The notes beneath the pieces are model-generated. The model saw only the letters and a program-made list of their open reading frames with translations, did not search any database and was not told the origin of the DNA. From NCBI RefSeq assembly GCF_032854445.1, contig NC_088301.1, positions 33,402,402-33,466,401 of the forward strand: 64,000 nt of DNA, written 5' to 3'. Both the position numbers and the translations under genes were made by a program. This document shows positions 1-12,101 of this stretch, one piece after another. Positions within the stretch are counted from its first letter, which is position 1. Every line of letters starts with the position of its first letter. This DNA is from Liolophura sinensis (lineage: Eukaryota; Mollusca; Polyplacophora; Chitonida; Chitonidae).

Positions 1-260
1 GATTTTCTGCAGCCATTTACTCTTTGATATTTCTGTTGGGTCGTCTTTCCAACATACTGTTGACCACACTTTTTGCATGAAACCAAATAAATGCAATGTG
101 ATGATTTACATCTAAGATTAACGTAAGACTGAACACAATATGATTTGCCAGTCAGAGATGAAGTGAAGTTATTTGCGGAGTTTAACAGTGGACACGTTAG
201 ACAATTTCCATGTCCACACTTAGAAATAGTAAATTTGGAACTATGTGTTAAACAGTCGCC
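1..260 (-). mobile_element. Penelope-like retroelement fragment, GIY-YIG endonuclease domain, cut by the window edge
   Basis: On the minus strand an open frame from about 260 to 1 encodes a cysteine-rich stretch followed by IYLVSCKKCGQQYVGKT. Cys pairs (CGHGNCLTC), then a TGKSY motif, then the Cys-x2-Cys-x3-YVGKT block are the layout of the GIY-YIG endonuclease at the C-terminus of Penelope-like elements. The frame is open to base 1, so the rest lies outside. A different minus-strand frame (622-260) runs into it and may be the frameshifted upstream part, but I see no reverse transcriptase motif there. The family call rests on remembered motif order, not on a search. Confidence 0.6.
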
Positions 261-3200
261 TAATTGGATTTTACACAGTTTGTTTGAATCCCTTGTTTTG
301 CCTTATGGTATAAATCAGAAACAAGGATGGATACTGGCCTTAGAGCTGTGGTACCTTTTAGTGACTCGCTATATAAATCAGCACCGAAATTCACAGTGTT
401 AGTTTTATCTAAAATGTCAGCCAATATATGAGGTATATGTGTGTATTGACCTTGCCTCGGGGTCAAAAAAGCAGTATTTAGGCGGGAACAGGTTCCAGGT
501 AAATAACTGCAAGGCCAATTGCCAAAACGATGTTTAACAGAAATTACCAAAGAACTGAGTAAGTATATAAAGTACGAAAACAGGATGAAATCATGTAAAG
601 AGAAGCGGTCAACAATTTTCACTGATGTAGGAAAGGCGCGAGGTCGGTTCTAGGCGGCTGAAAAATCAGTATTCAAATAAGCACATTTCAAATTTGAAAT
701 CAATATTCAAATGAGCAAGAGACCAGAGCCGCGACGACAGTGTGACAAATGGCCTAACAAGTGCACTAGATATTGTCATTCCCTAAAAATTGTTTTTTGT
801 CCAGGTAAGACTTGTGGAATTGTTTTTACTGAAAACCCAAGAATCCAAAAGTCGTTCTTTATCTCCTGATACCAGGTCGGCTTGCTCTTTTTTTCATACA
901 AAGAGAAGCAGTCATCAGTTCTTAGTCATGTTGAAAAGACGCCAGGTATGTTCTAGGCGACTAAGTATTCAAACTGTGTACTATGCTAGAAGATCAGTTG
1001 TTGATGATGAAATATGTACCTTAGTTGCGCTTTGATTGCAACTGTTCATATATCCAAAGTGACGATATAATTACACACGATGAATATACTGCTCATAGCA
1101 CCGGGTTAACGGGAATTACACACAATCTTTGAGATTCTGGACGCTCTGTCCATATTTACTTATAAGAGAATTATACTCATTGGAAAACTTAAGAAACATA
1201 GAGTGAAGGCGTTTGATGGAATAACCATGACACACTAGGTTTTGCAGCATTAACTTGACCAGAGAGCGGAATACCCGGGGTAAACCACTGACATTTCACA
1301 AGATAAACAGGAACTACTGGAAGAAAACAAACGCTATGCCTCCCTAGACCAAGGCCTCACGAACAGTAAGACGGATCTGCATTGTACTAATTGCCTGTGC
1401 CACTAAAAGTAGGTCTGTGTTGAACTCGCACCCCGTCTTCCTCTTCGTGCCCCTCTCGTTATAGTTACGCACCCAATTCTCTTCTACTTACACAATAAGC
1501 CAATGATTCACACAACGGTATATGCCGATATAGTTGTTATAGGACGACATGAGTCTTGCTGCTGTTACATGAGTCTTAGTTTTCAAATTGCCAGTTCTCA
1601 TATGTCACCTGAATAGTCGTCGTATAATGTAATACAACACACGAATACAAAAGACAACTTAGAAGTCGGCCACGCAGTCATCCATACGCGACACTCAAGT
1701 ATCACGTGCAAACGCCATCGTCTGAAATGGGCCGAGGCGTACAATTTCAAAATCTCTGAACAAGGAAGTTACTTCACAGTAAGAGCTGCCCTCTGAGATA
1801 CAATTTCAAACTGGGGAGTGCGCGGCTGCGTTTTGGAGATCTGAGTGTAGAAACATTTACAAGTTCATCAACTTCGTCCTGACGTCAATTTAAACAGGTA
1901 AGTCAGCAATAAAGTACCGCTTTCGCCAGAAAAAGGTTTCTCTGAAAGACTTACATTTGAAATGGCAAGTTTATTCAACTTATTTATTTAATTGAAGTGT
2001 TTAACACGGTCCCGGTACTGAAGAAGTTTTCACTCCCGCACGATGACAGTCAGGTTTAAGAGTGGAGGAAACCAGAGGGCAACTCACCAGCGCTAGGTTG
2101 CTAGTGTGCGGTTTCCGTTTTATACTGTATTTATTTGGTTTTATGACATGCTGAAGAACCACATTTTCAAATTATTCGACGGCGACCAATATTAAATTTA
2201 GTTTATGGAAGACCACTTACACCACCGAAATTTTTGCTCGTCTATTGATCAATCAATAATGCCTTCGGTCGTTTGTTGTCACTGTACATGTACCTGATAT
2301 CGAGGGTCGCGTCTATTCAACACCTTTTGTGTTGTAACTGTTTAAAGACAAGTGTTTTAAACAATCGTTCAAGACCCAACCCAAGCTACATATAAATGAA
2401 ACATGTATTTTAAATATTTGAACTGTGAACCATAGCTCATAGATTTTTATAAAATGACGTTTGCATACGACCCATTGTAATATAGGAAGCCTGCTTACTT
2501 CCAGCTCCTGGATGGTTGGGAAAATAACTATGTAAATAATGAATCTGTAGAGTACATTTGCTTAGGTATGGATCTTCTGAGTAGACTTATTAGACTATGA
2601 AGGCTTACCAAATCAAAACCAAACTAAACAACCAAATGTTTCTCAATCAACTTTAAACTTGATTTAGTGGTTATTAGAGACCAAGGCACTACCTGGCTAT
2701 CTTATATTGTGTAGCAAAGAAAAATACTATAACAACTTTTGAATTTAATTATTAGGCAGTGTGATTCAGGCCTTTCTATGCCCCATAAGGGCGGTAGAGT
2801 AATTCACAAGATGGAATTCATACAGTATAAACGCTGTGTTATATTGTTAAGGCTAGTACACGAAAGTGTCTTAAAACCTTGTTCCAGACACCACATAGGT
2901 AATGTTGACCATTAGAATGCATAAACAGGCCGTAAAAGTTGCAAAGTACCTGAATGTTTTATTTAATGCTTACACGAACAGAATGAAGCAGAATACTTTC
3001 CCCTATTAAAGATAATATTATCCTAGACACACAAGGTTCACTTCTTCGATCAAAGTGACGTGTGCGAGGAGTATACTGTGGTGAATAAGAAAATTTTACA
3101 ACACTTAGAACTCCGTCCCTTTAAAACGTTTTAGACGCTTCTCACTATTAGTTTTACTCATGTATGGCACATTACATTTGACACCGAATGCAGCGAATAC

Positions 3201-3602
3201 GACTTTAGTCATAAGTCGAGTCAATCAGCTGAAGTCAGCTACCATTACTTGTTATCTGACACTTCGAGTTCAGCCTATTTAAGCGGACAATGACTTTCCT
3301 AATGTCTTTATAAGGTATACTGGGACTCGGTGAAAAAATGATACCTGCTATTTCTGGACTCAACACACTCAAGAGAAACATTGCAGCATAATGTTTTTCA
3401 ATCAAGTAATTTTGAAGAATATACCAAATACTTTGCCAAGTAAACACGGAATGAGGCATTAAAATAACAATGTATTATTAAATTGACAAATCGTGAATGT
3501 TGATACATTGGCCATTAATTAGGTTGTCTGTCAGTCATAACAAATTCAGGTTTTAGGCAAAAAATAAGTTATCTACACACATATGTATTTACAGACCCCA
3601 AA
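261..3602. other. Unassigned intergenic DNA upstream of the Reeler gene
   Basis: Apart from the retroelement edge, I see no exon with recognisable protein similarity and no RNA gene in this stretch. Open frames are short and lack splice context. It presumably includes the promoter and any 5' untranslated exon of the gene starting at 3603, but no core promoter element could be fixed. Confidence 0.5.
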
Positions 3603-6600
3603 ATGGCTGTTTACCGTATTACTGCGTTACTGGCTATAGTCGGATGTTTCACTCTTGTGAAGACGCATCCTAATGGAGCTCCTGTAGAAGCATGTATGAC
3701 AATGACCCCTGATGCAACGGGTCATGGCGCGGGGAAGCAGACATCAGCTTCTAATTACACTGTTACCACCAGCAATTCTACCTACACCCCGGGTGGCATG
3801 ATTACAGGTACGTCAACTCACTCAAAGTCTGCATAACATGTATAACTTTCATTTTAAATTACTACAGCAATGACACGTTCTCATTGGCTATACATAGGTT
3901 TCCATGAGTTATGTGCCAGAGTTATGTGTAAAGGTGTTTTGGTTATAATATTGTATTATTGTATCAGTTAACATCTGTGAGCACCGACAAATTACCACGG
4001 AGGACATCTTATTTCTGTCAGCACTATACCGTGTGTAAGTTTTCCATAGTTTTGACAGATATATCTATAATTACTTTCCGTAGGAAACTCCGCTAACTTG
4101 TGTCTTGTTTTCGTATATTATTATAGTGACGTTATCCAGTTCTGACAACACAAACTTCACAGGTGTTTTTGTTCAGGCCCGTCTGAAAGATGGGCAAAAT
4201 ACCAACGCGCAAGGAACATTCATGTTGAATAATGAGGAAAGCCAGTTAAAGCTCATCGAATGTAATGGAGTGGCAGGGGTAAGTTATAAATCTGACACCC
4301 TCTGTGCATAAAGTTGTGAATCTCTCACCTACCCTGCTGTAAAAGTTGTGAATCTGTCATCCACTCAGCTCTGTAAGTTGTAAATCCGTCATCCACTCTG
4401 CTGTTTAAGTTGTGAATCTGTCATCCACTCAGCTCTGTAAGTTGGAAATCCGTCATCCACTCTGCTGTTTAAGTTGTGAATCTGTCATCCACTCAGCTCT
4501 GTAAGTTGGAAATCCGTCATCCACTCTGCTGTGTAAGTTGTAAATCTGTCATCCACTCTGCTGTGTAAGTTGTAAATATGTCATCCACTCTGTTGTGTAA
4601 GCTGTGAATCTGTCCTCAGTTATAGGTTGCGTGCACTCTGCTGTGTAAGTTACGAATCAGTCATTCACTCTGTTTAGTAAGTTATGAATTTCTCATCCAC
4701 CTTGTTAAGTATGTAGTGAATCTTTCACCCGCTCTTCTGGGTAATCCACACTGCTGGGTAAGTTATGAATATGTCATCCACCTTGTTAAGTATGTAGTGA
4801 ATCTTTCACCCGCTCTTCTGGGCAGTCCATACTGCTGGGCAAGTTATGAATATGTCATCCACTTTGTTATGTATGTAGTGAATCTTTCACCCGCTCTTCT
4901 GGGTAATCCACACTGCTGGGCAAGTTATGAATATGTCATCCACTCTGCCATGTGTAAGTTGTGAATTTCTCATGCATTGTGATGTGTAAGTTGTGAATCT
5001 GTCATCCACTATGTTGTGTAAGTTGTGAATCTGTCATCCACTGTGTTGTGTAAGTTGTGTAAGTTGTGAATCTGTCGTCCACTGTGTTGTGTAAGTTGTG
5101 TAAGTTGTGAATCTGTCGTCCACTGTGTTGTGTAAGTTGTGAATCTGTCATCCAGTCTGGTGTGTAAGTTGTGAACCTGTCATCCACTTTGTTGTGTAAG
5201 TTGTCAATCTGTCATTCACTCTATTCTGAAAGCTGCGAATCTGTCATCCACTCTGGTGTGTAAGTTGTGAATCTGTCATCCACTCTGTTGTGTAAGTTGT
5301 GAACCTGTCATCCACTTTGTTGTGTAAGTTGTCAATCTGTCATTCACTCTATTCTGAAAGCTGCGAATCTGTCATCCACTTTGTTGTGTAAGTTGTCAAT
5401 CTGTCATCCACTCTGCTGTGGATCTGTCATCCACTCTGGTGTGTAAGTTGTGGATCTGTCATCCAATCTTCCATGTAAGTTATGAATCTGTCATCTGTCA
5501 TCTACTCCGTTGTAAAAGCTGCGAATCTGTCATCCACTCTGTTGTGTAATCTGAGAGTCTGCCATCCACTTTGCCATTGCGTTGTATAAACTATCATTTA
5601 CTTCATTGTATACAGTGATATGTACATTGTAAGTTCTGGATTTGAATGCCATACTTTCAAAGCGCACCAGATGCAAGGAGAGAAATGATGAACTATTGTT
5701 GTCTTTTTGACTCTTAATATTAATTTCACAGGATGGACAAGTTTTAAGCAAAACCTCAGACCTAGTTCTTCAGAAGTGTAGCAGTAGTTAAGCTGGGTGT
5801 GTATTAACTTTAGTCCGGACTAAAGCCCCTCAGTATTTGTGTTTAGATTAGGCCGGTATTCAGACTTAATCTTCTCTTAACTGTGAATACACTTTTGAAC
5901 AACTTCCCCCAGAAAAAGGATCTCATTTGGAAGGTCTGCCATATGACGTTAGTTAATTATTTACAAGAATACCCCCTGAAAATGTTTCTCTGGCAGTTAC
6001 ATTTGCGAGTTGTAAACTTAATGGCAATGTCACTGATGTCGTTGACAAAGTTATTTAAGGTGGAGTTTGTTGAATGTTCGTCAGTTATGGTGAGAGAGCA
6101 AAATATCAACATGCTATACACCATTTACAAGAAAAGTAGGGAGCATTTTATGATGTAAGTTATTATTGTGGTCTACATTGAAGGAATGAACAAAGTAACA
6201 ACGTACGACTCCGAAAACACAGGATCGGCATAAGTATTCTCAGAAGTTTCGACCGTCAGCCCTCTGCGCTGCAAGCTTATACAACATGAAATGTTCATGA
6301 AACGAAAAGTAAATTACTCTACCGTACCGAAGGAGAAGCCTGACGGAGTCAGGCTGAGCATTTAAGGCTGAGCATTTCGCTTTTAAAGTTACCTTGCAAT
6401 GATAGGTATCTCTGTTTGTTTCACGTATGGTATGGTATTCTGGTGTGTGGTAACGATCCGTTGTCACTGTTATGCATACATCTGTTATCCAGATCTCCTT
6501 TCTTGCAGAGCGCCGTCACGCACAATTCTAGTATCGGCAAATTAAATAAAACCGTTATCTGGAAGGCCCCTGATACGGATGTTGGCGATGTGCAGTTCAT

Positions 6601-7495
6601 GTAAGCATTGGTTATTATTATGATTCATCATGCATATACATGTATCTCACTCAGCATGATATAATCCGGTCAGTTTGGCCAAATTCTATGTGAATTTCAG
6701 CCTGCTGAACGGACCATGGCTTGTTATTGTGGGATGCACTTATCTAGTTTTTTGCTCGAAGATTGATTTACATTATTCTTTTGTCATACTGACTGTAAAG
6801 AAAATACACATAATACATAAATACGAAGATTTGTTGGCATTATAAAAACTTGTACACAACTACTAACGTCATCCACAATAAAGATAACGCTATAAACCTG
6901 AGCCCAGTTGTTCAAAAGTGTATCAGCTAATAAAATCGGCATTAACTTCAGTTTGGACTAGAGTCCATTAGTTTTGTATAAAGCAAAGGCTAGTATTATG
7001 GTTTAAAGCTGGCTTAACTTTTGATACACTTTTGAGCAACCGGTCCCTGTACACTGAATATAACGTCTGAACTACTGAGGGGAGATTCTACATTTGAATT
7101 GCATAAAGTTGAATTGCAAATATGAACCCTGGAACAAAAATAATGTTTCAGACTATCAACATGCGGGGTGGCCATGTTTATTTAATATTTATTTGTGTTT
7201 GAAAAATTCACGTAAATGATTGCTATCAGATCTATGGGTAATATAATCGGGAATTCCTGCAGTTAGGCCTGACTTTTCGGTGGGTATCTGACATACGTCC
7301 TGACTTATAGCCACTGTGAGAGTTGGATTCTAACTTCGACCCAAATCATCAGGAAATGATCACCTACTTCAAGAGCACCTGGGTTACCATGTGTGTTTGG
7401 GCTGCATCTGATCAGGAAATGGTGTCCTTAACGAGGTCCGATCTTTATACAAGTAGGAGCAAGTGAAAAACAACCCCCCCCACCCACCACCACCA

Positions 7496-7537
<42 letters not shown>

Positions 7538-8004
7538 CTCCCACTTACATCGTAGCTTTGTAAATATCAAATCCCGTCCGGTCAAAAAATCTTTACCTAT
7601 TTAATACAGTTTGTAGTTTTCCCAGTCTAAAGTAAAAAAAATACTTTTTTAAATATCTTTATTTGAGAAATACTGAAAATCGCGGTTATTCGTTAAAGAA
7701 CAAATTCATATGCCAGCAGACATCCTTTTTCTGTCATTGAGTTAAGCATTTATTTGTTAGCTCTCTGAATATTATTCATTTTTTTTCAAGAGCAACATTT
7801 GTCAAGGACATAGCAACATTCTGGGTAGGCATCATGTCAGATGTTGGATCCCGCGCTGGTCAGACCCCAACGACTACCGATGACGGATCCAGCACTCCTC
7901 AAATCCCTACCACTACCAGTGGTGGATCCACTGTCGTAAGCAGCCAGGAAATATTCTTCATCGCATTAATAGCGACTTCGCGTCTTCTACAGATAATGGT
8001 GTAA
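3603..8004 (+). CDS. Small secreted Reeler-domain protein, probably GPI-anchored (4 coding exons)
   Basis: Coding exons are 3603-3807, 4127-4278, 6509-6600 and 7791-8004, all with GT/AG borders and matching phases, giving 220 residues. Residues 1-21 form a signal peptide (MAVYRITALLAIVGCFTLVKT). Residues from about 22 to 165 fit the Reeler domain: a PxGAPxxAC start, MTPxATGHGA, a central GVFVQAR strand, an LIECN strand, and a closing block ATFVKDIATFWVGI. A Thr/Ser/Gly-rich spacer with two TTT-GGS-type repeats follows. The C-terminus ends in a hydrophobic run (IFFIALIATSRLLQIMV) with no cytoplasmic tail, as in GPI signals. Such short Reeler proteins are often named putative defence proteins in invertebrates; that role is inferred from family only. 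The start ATG follows a stop-rich region and directly opens the signal peptide. A larger ferric-chelate-reductase-like product is unlikely, since the frame stops at 8002-8004. Confidence 0.85.
4279..5560 (+). repeat. 32-bp minisatellite of splice-donor-like units in Reeler intron 2
   Basis: About forty degenerate units of roughly 32 bp fill the first 1.3 kb of intron 2. A typical unit reads GTAAGTTGTGAATCTGTCAT then CCACTCTGTTGT. Spacing is exactly 32 in the cleanest part (starts at 5260, 5292, 5324). A subset between 4700 and 4930 forms a higher-order repeat with a longer unit. The first unit is the exon 2 donor itself. Confidence 0.9.
5694..6170 (+). repeat. Segment duplicated again at 8070-8500, containing a MITE-like element
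   Basis: The stretch starting ACTCTTAATATTAATTTCAC and running through GATGTCGTTGACAAAGTTAT recurs with moderate divergence at 8070-8500. Similarity covers both flanks of the embedded inverted-repeat element (about 5766-5912). A block that includes flanks on both sides is best explained by segmental duplication rather than by two independent insertions. Confidence 0.7.
6903..7048. mobile_element. MITE-like element with terminal inverted repeats
   Basis: The left end reads CCAGTTGTTCAAAAGTGTAT and the right end, reverse-complemented, reads CCGGTTGCTCAAAAGTGTAT, so about 20 bases are inverted at the termini of a 146-bp element. Two related, more diverged copies lie at 5766-5912 and 8113-8256. 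There is no coding capacity. The family of the donor transposon is unknown to me. Confidence 0.75.
7495..7535 (+). repeat. CA microsatellite
   Basis: A C-rich tract followed by CCACCACCA units passes into an uninterrupted (CA)n run within Reeler intron 3. Confidence 0.95.
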
Positions 8005-9272
8005 TAATGTTCAACATCTGAACAATACATAGATGACCAACACCTGCTTTTCTGACGTCACCATTGTTCTCTTTCTCACTCTTAATATTAATGTCACAGG
8101 ATGGACTGGTTCCAAAAATTGGTTCTAAGTAGTTAAGCTGGGTGTGTATTAATTTTGGACCGGACTAAACCCCTATAGTTTTCTACTGAAATAAGACCGG
8201 TATTCAGATTTAATCCTCAATTAACTATGAATACACTTTTGAACAGTTGGACCCCGAATGAGGGTCTCAGTTGGAAGGTCTGCCAAATGACAAATAATTC
8301 ATAAAACTGCGCTTAAAGAGAGTTTCTCTATCATGTTGGTTTTAGGGGTCGTAAACTTTACGCTGATGTCGTTGACAAAATTTTTCAGTATTTCATTGTC
8401 CATAAGCAGCTTTTTAGTGGAACTGCATGATGTTATGTTCTCTACTATATGATCAGAACCAAACAATATCGATCTTCTACCCCACCTCAGTTTAATGGAG
8501 TTTTAAAGAATCTTTGTTGTTTCTCTCGTGTTCATTGTGAAAGCCATATTCTTCACCGTCACTCTACCACGTGACAGTATCCGATAGTATATTTATCTCC
8601 TGATAGTCTCCTTCAAACAGCACATACAATTTCCTACATAGTTCACTCAGCAATTATTGTTCATGTAACGTATACCAAGTCTTATTACCATTGGTCAGCA
8701 CCGTATATCTAGCACCAGTATCGGTATATTCTCTCTCACGGCCACTTGTATTGCGGTATATCACATACCTTACATCCGTTTACATTAGGCGGTTGAGTAG
8801 CGTGAAAACGATGACGTGTAAATCCATGTTCATGGATGTGTATATACACCGAGTTACTATCATAATCTACCGACACACTCGATTTTCTGATACAAGCCTC
8901 CATTAAAGTTTTTGACCGATACCGTATGTGTATTTCACCTGTATATTTCATCTGCAAGAGAATGTACAAGAGGCTTAGATTATATTAAATGCTTATAGGG
9001 GGTCATATTTGCAAAGGTACTCTTAAGGCTGTATCAAGTGATTTGTTAAATGTATGATTATAGAGGAACACCATATCGACTTTATCACCCTATAGATGCT
9101 TGATTACTCCATGTATGGTATTCGATAATATAACAAATTTCCTTTTGGATTTATTCTAAATGTAGAAATTACATAACAGTAAATTCAAAAGAGAGAGTAT
9201 CTGTCGAAACTGTAGCAATGTATCATATCAAGGATGTGTTGATTCTTTACCTACTACTGTATACTGTTTTAA
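8005..9272. other. Region downstream of the Reeler gene
   Basis: Holds the 3' untranslated sequence of the Reeler gene (no poly(A) signal could be assigned with confidence) and the second copy of the duplicated segment at 8070-8500 with its MITE-like core at 8113-8256. Nothing else is recognised. Confidence 0.5.
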
Positions 9273-10047
9273 GGTGGAATAAAACAGGACACACACATCT
9301 TTCTTTTATTATTATGATTTCCCAATCTTAAACCAAAGCGAAGAACAAGGCTCACTTTCGCAAATCTCCTAAATCCACCCAAAACTCTCAATAACTCTCC
9401 TTTCTCTCCCTTTAACCTGCTTTCATAGGTCTTATATAGCCTGGTGGAATTGTCTAGAATAAGAAATTCCTGAACATTTGATGTAAACAAACAGGCACCG
9501 AACTGAGTGTATTCTGGAGTGAGTGAGTAAGTGCTTGGTGTTTAACGTCCTACTCAACAATTTGTATATGACGACGAGTGTATTCTGGAACATTCCTAGG
9601 TAGAGGCAGACAGCAGGCCCTGAACTTAGCATATGTAAACAGTGGCAAGCTAAATTTAGCACAACACACCCACCCTTCAAGAAAAAAAAAGGTTTCCTAA
9701 CTTTTTTTTTTAACTTACAATATATGTTAGACAATAATATGTACAACATTGTAAAACCACATGCAATTAAACATTTTATACACAACTTATACACGAGACA
9801 AGCAATCTGCAATAACATTATCTTTTCCATTTACATGTTTGATTTCAAGATTGTATTCCTGCAACAATAAACTCCACCGTAACAATCTCTGATTCTTTCC
9901 TTAGAAACACAAGTGGATTGTGATCAGTATTTACAATCACAGGTTGTCTCGAAGCTGTTACATTAACTTCAAAATGTTGCAGAGCTAAAATAACAGACAA
10001 ACAGCCCTGAACTTAGCATATATAAACAGTGGCAAGCTAAATTTAGA
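9273..10047 (-). mobile_element. Collapsed Ty3/gypsy-type LTR retrotransposon
   Basis: Read on the minus strand, an LTR fragment (about 10047-10000) runs straight into the 3' end of a pol gene (about 10010-9787). This encodes the RNase H signature VNTDHNPLVFL, then RWSLLLQEYNLEIKHV and DCLSRV before a stop at 9787-9789. A purine-rich tract and a second LTR follow (about 9669-9273). Both LTR pieces share AAATTTAGCTTGCCACTGTT. The 3' LTR has a TATATAAG box (9431-9441) and an AATAAA-type signal (9299-9313). There is a frameshift between the two RNase H blocks, so the remnant cannot be expressed. Gag, protease and most of reverse transcriptase are missing. Confidence 0.8.
9519..9575 (+). mobile_element. 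SINE fragment nested in the gypsy-type LTR
   Basis: A 57-bp piece containing GAGTGAGTAAGTGCTTGGTG and TTTAACGTCCTACTCAACAA is flanked by a perfect 14-bp duplication, GAGTGTATTCTGGA, at 9505-9518 and 9576-9589. The body resembles a SINE end that I remember as common in lophotrochozoan genomes. It differs from the main SINE family of this window. Confidence 0.75.
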
Positions 10048-11763
10048 AGCTGACACATGTACACATAACAAATAAAAATAAAATGGAGATAGATATATGG
10101 GAAAAAATAATTTTTGCGGCATACTTTACTCTTTTAATAAGCCCTCTAGTTTAGTGGTTGGGAATTTTCGGGAGATGACGTCATTATTGAACAAAACAAA
10201 TGGGACCAGCTCAGCGCCCCCAGTTTGAGATCTCTCTCAGCTATTACCTTCGACGTCACAAAGCAGGCTACTTAATTTCCTGACTGACCTTTAGGGGTTT
10301 ATAGGAAAAGTGTAGTTTGTAGATTTTTACGCCATAAAAAGAAAACCACACCGTATACTTCGTATTAAGAAACAAAAATCAAGCGTTTTTCCTTTTAATA
10401 TGAATTTTCTGAGATAACTTCAAGGGATTACTGGTGCCGGCAAGCGTAATTCGTTGAGGAAACAAAATGACAGCGACATCAGCCATATATAACTATGGAG
10501 AAGACTTATCCAGTTTTACAGTGACTATATATAGGTTAAACAACTATAGGTAGCGGAAATAAATTGAAAAAAAAAACGAGATTTCACCGGTGACGTGTGA
10601 CCATTTGAAAACCAACAAACGGATTTATCTGGGGAAACGTGACAGCCGAAATTGAATCCAAACAAAGAGAAAACAGAAATCTTTCCATGGAGCTATCACT
10701 ATAAAACACGTTAATTAAACATAAATTTATATACTTGTATAATGGCACGCATATATTTTTTTAAAAATATTTTTAATATTCAGTGATTTTGTCTATTATT
10801 CCCGGAAGACAATTTGTCTTGCATCAATATGCAGTGCAACTGTGCAGGGAAAGTTCATCGGAAACTGGTCCATGGTTGGTGGTTTATACTCCAGAAACCC
10901 CAGTTTCCTCTACCTGTATAACACTGACCGCAAAAGTACAAATTAGTTAATTTTATGCAACGAATAAATAACCAAAAATAACAATTCCACGTACATATAG
11001 GAGATTTTTCAGGTCATGTAGCTTTTTGTATAGTTTCCACTTTTGAACACGTTAACTTGTTCCTGTTTCCTTGAGTGTTTTTTATGTCCGGTTGTAGCAT
11101 ATCAAAAGTGTTATGGTAAGCAACAATTTTAAAAAAATTATTTTTAGACGAAGTTTAGGTCTGAATCATCCAGGATCACACAGCAAACAGAAATTCACAA
11201 GAATAGAGACGAAAACGGCCACCTACGCCGATTATTAGACTTACTACCATTACCATGTTTATTGACTTTCCCATATATGCAGATCAGTATCAACACCTAG
11301 CCTTCCTAACAGAAAACTGCACACGCCGTATCGAAATTGGCTGAAACATTATGCAAGTAGATCTTCACAGTTTACCACTCTAAGCATTATAATTCCCAGC
11401 TTTTTTACAATTTAAAAAGCTCTTTGTATTACTGAATCATTTAAAAGTCGGGGAAAGCTAAAAATAAGGTATTGTAACACACCTCAATATATATAGATGA
11501 ATGTAGGCCTTTATGCATGTATACTTTAAACTCCTAAACAGCTTTTATTCGACCCTATTCTTGCATGTCTCTGGTTTACCTACGTGTAGAAGCTTGATGT
11601 TTGCTTTTGTGTCCTGTTTCAGTCGGTAAAAAGATATATGTCCTACAGTCTTCACATACCAAAGAAAGGATTCATTCCATACTCGTTTTATTTTTTTTTT
11701 CATGTTTGAATTTTATTATTTGGTTTAGGTATTGCACAATCGTGTAAGCCCTGAATGCACATC
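10048..11763. other. AT-rich intergenic spacer, nothing recognised
   Basis: No exon, RNA gene or clear mobile element could be identified between the LTR element and the 3' end of the LRRC41-like gene. Homopolymer tracts are frequent. Confidence 0.5.
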
Positions 11764-11769
11764 TTTATT
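11764..11769 (-). terminator. Candidate poly(A) signal for the LRRC41-like gene
   Basis: AATAAA on the minus strand about 330 bases downstream of the stop codon at 12102-12104. Another AATAAA-like site lies near 11713. Neither is confirmed by transcript data. Confidence 0.3.
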
Positions 11770-12101
11770 TGGCCCATGTATAATTTTCTTGTAGCCTATA
11801 GATGTCTTTCTTCACTTTCCTTAAACCATAAGCTTCAGTGTACAGTACATTTTCATGTAGCCCTTCAGGCTGCACACCGTTAAAGACCAAGTGGCTGATA
11901 TGTCATAAATGCGAACTCACTTGAAATATGCTCTTTTCAGGAAAGACAAAATTTTTTCAAAAAAAATATTTTAATCTTTTGAACATTCAAGGAACATATA
12001 TTGTTCCTTAACATTAAAAACATATACATGTAAAACATACTAGCTAAAATTTTAATATAACCAATGACATGCAGCAATGGCACAATGAACAGCATGTCAT
12101 A

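Noticed and set aside
4279-5560. Possible CRISPR-like array of regular repeats
   Set aside because: Units are directly contiguous with no unique spacers, drift gradually, and sit in a eukaryotic intron; it is a minisatellite.
9432-9830. 132-codon minus-strand open frame
   Set aside because: It runs across the LTR, polypurine tract and nested SINE of the gypsy-type remnant in a non-pol frame.
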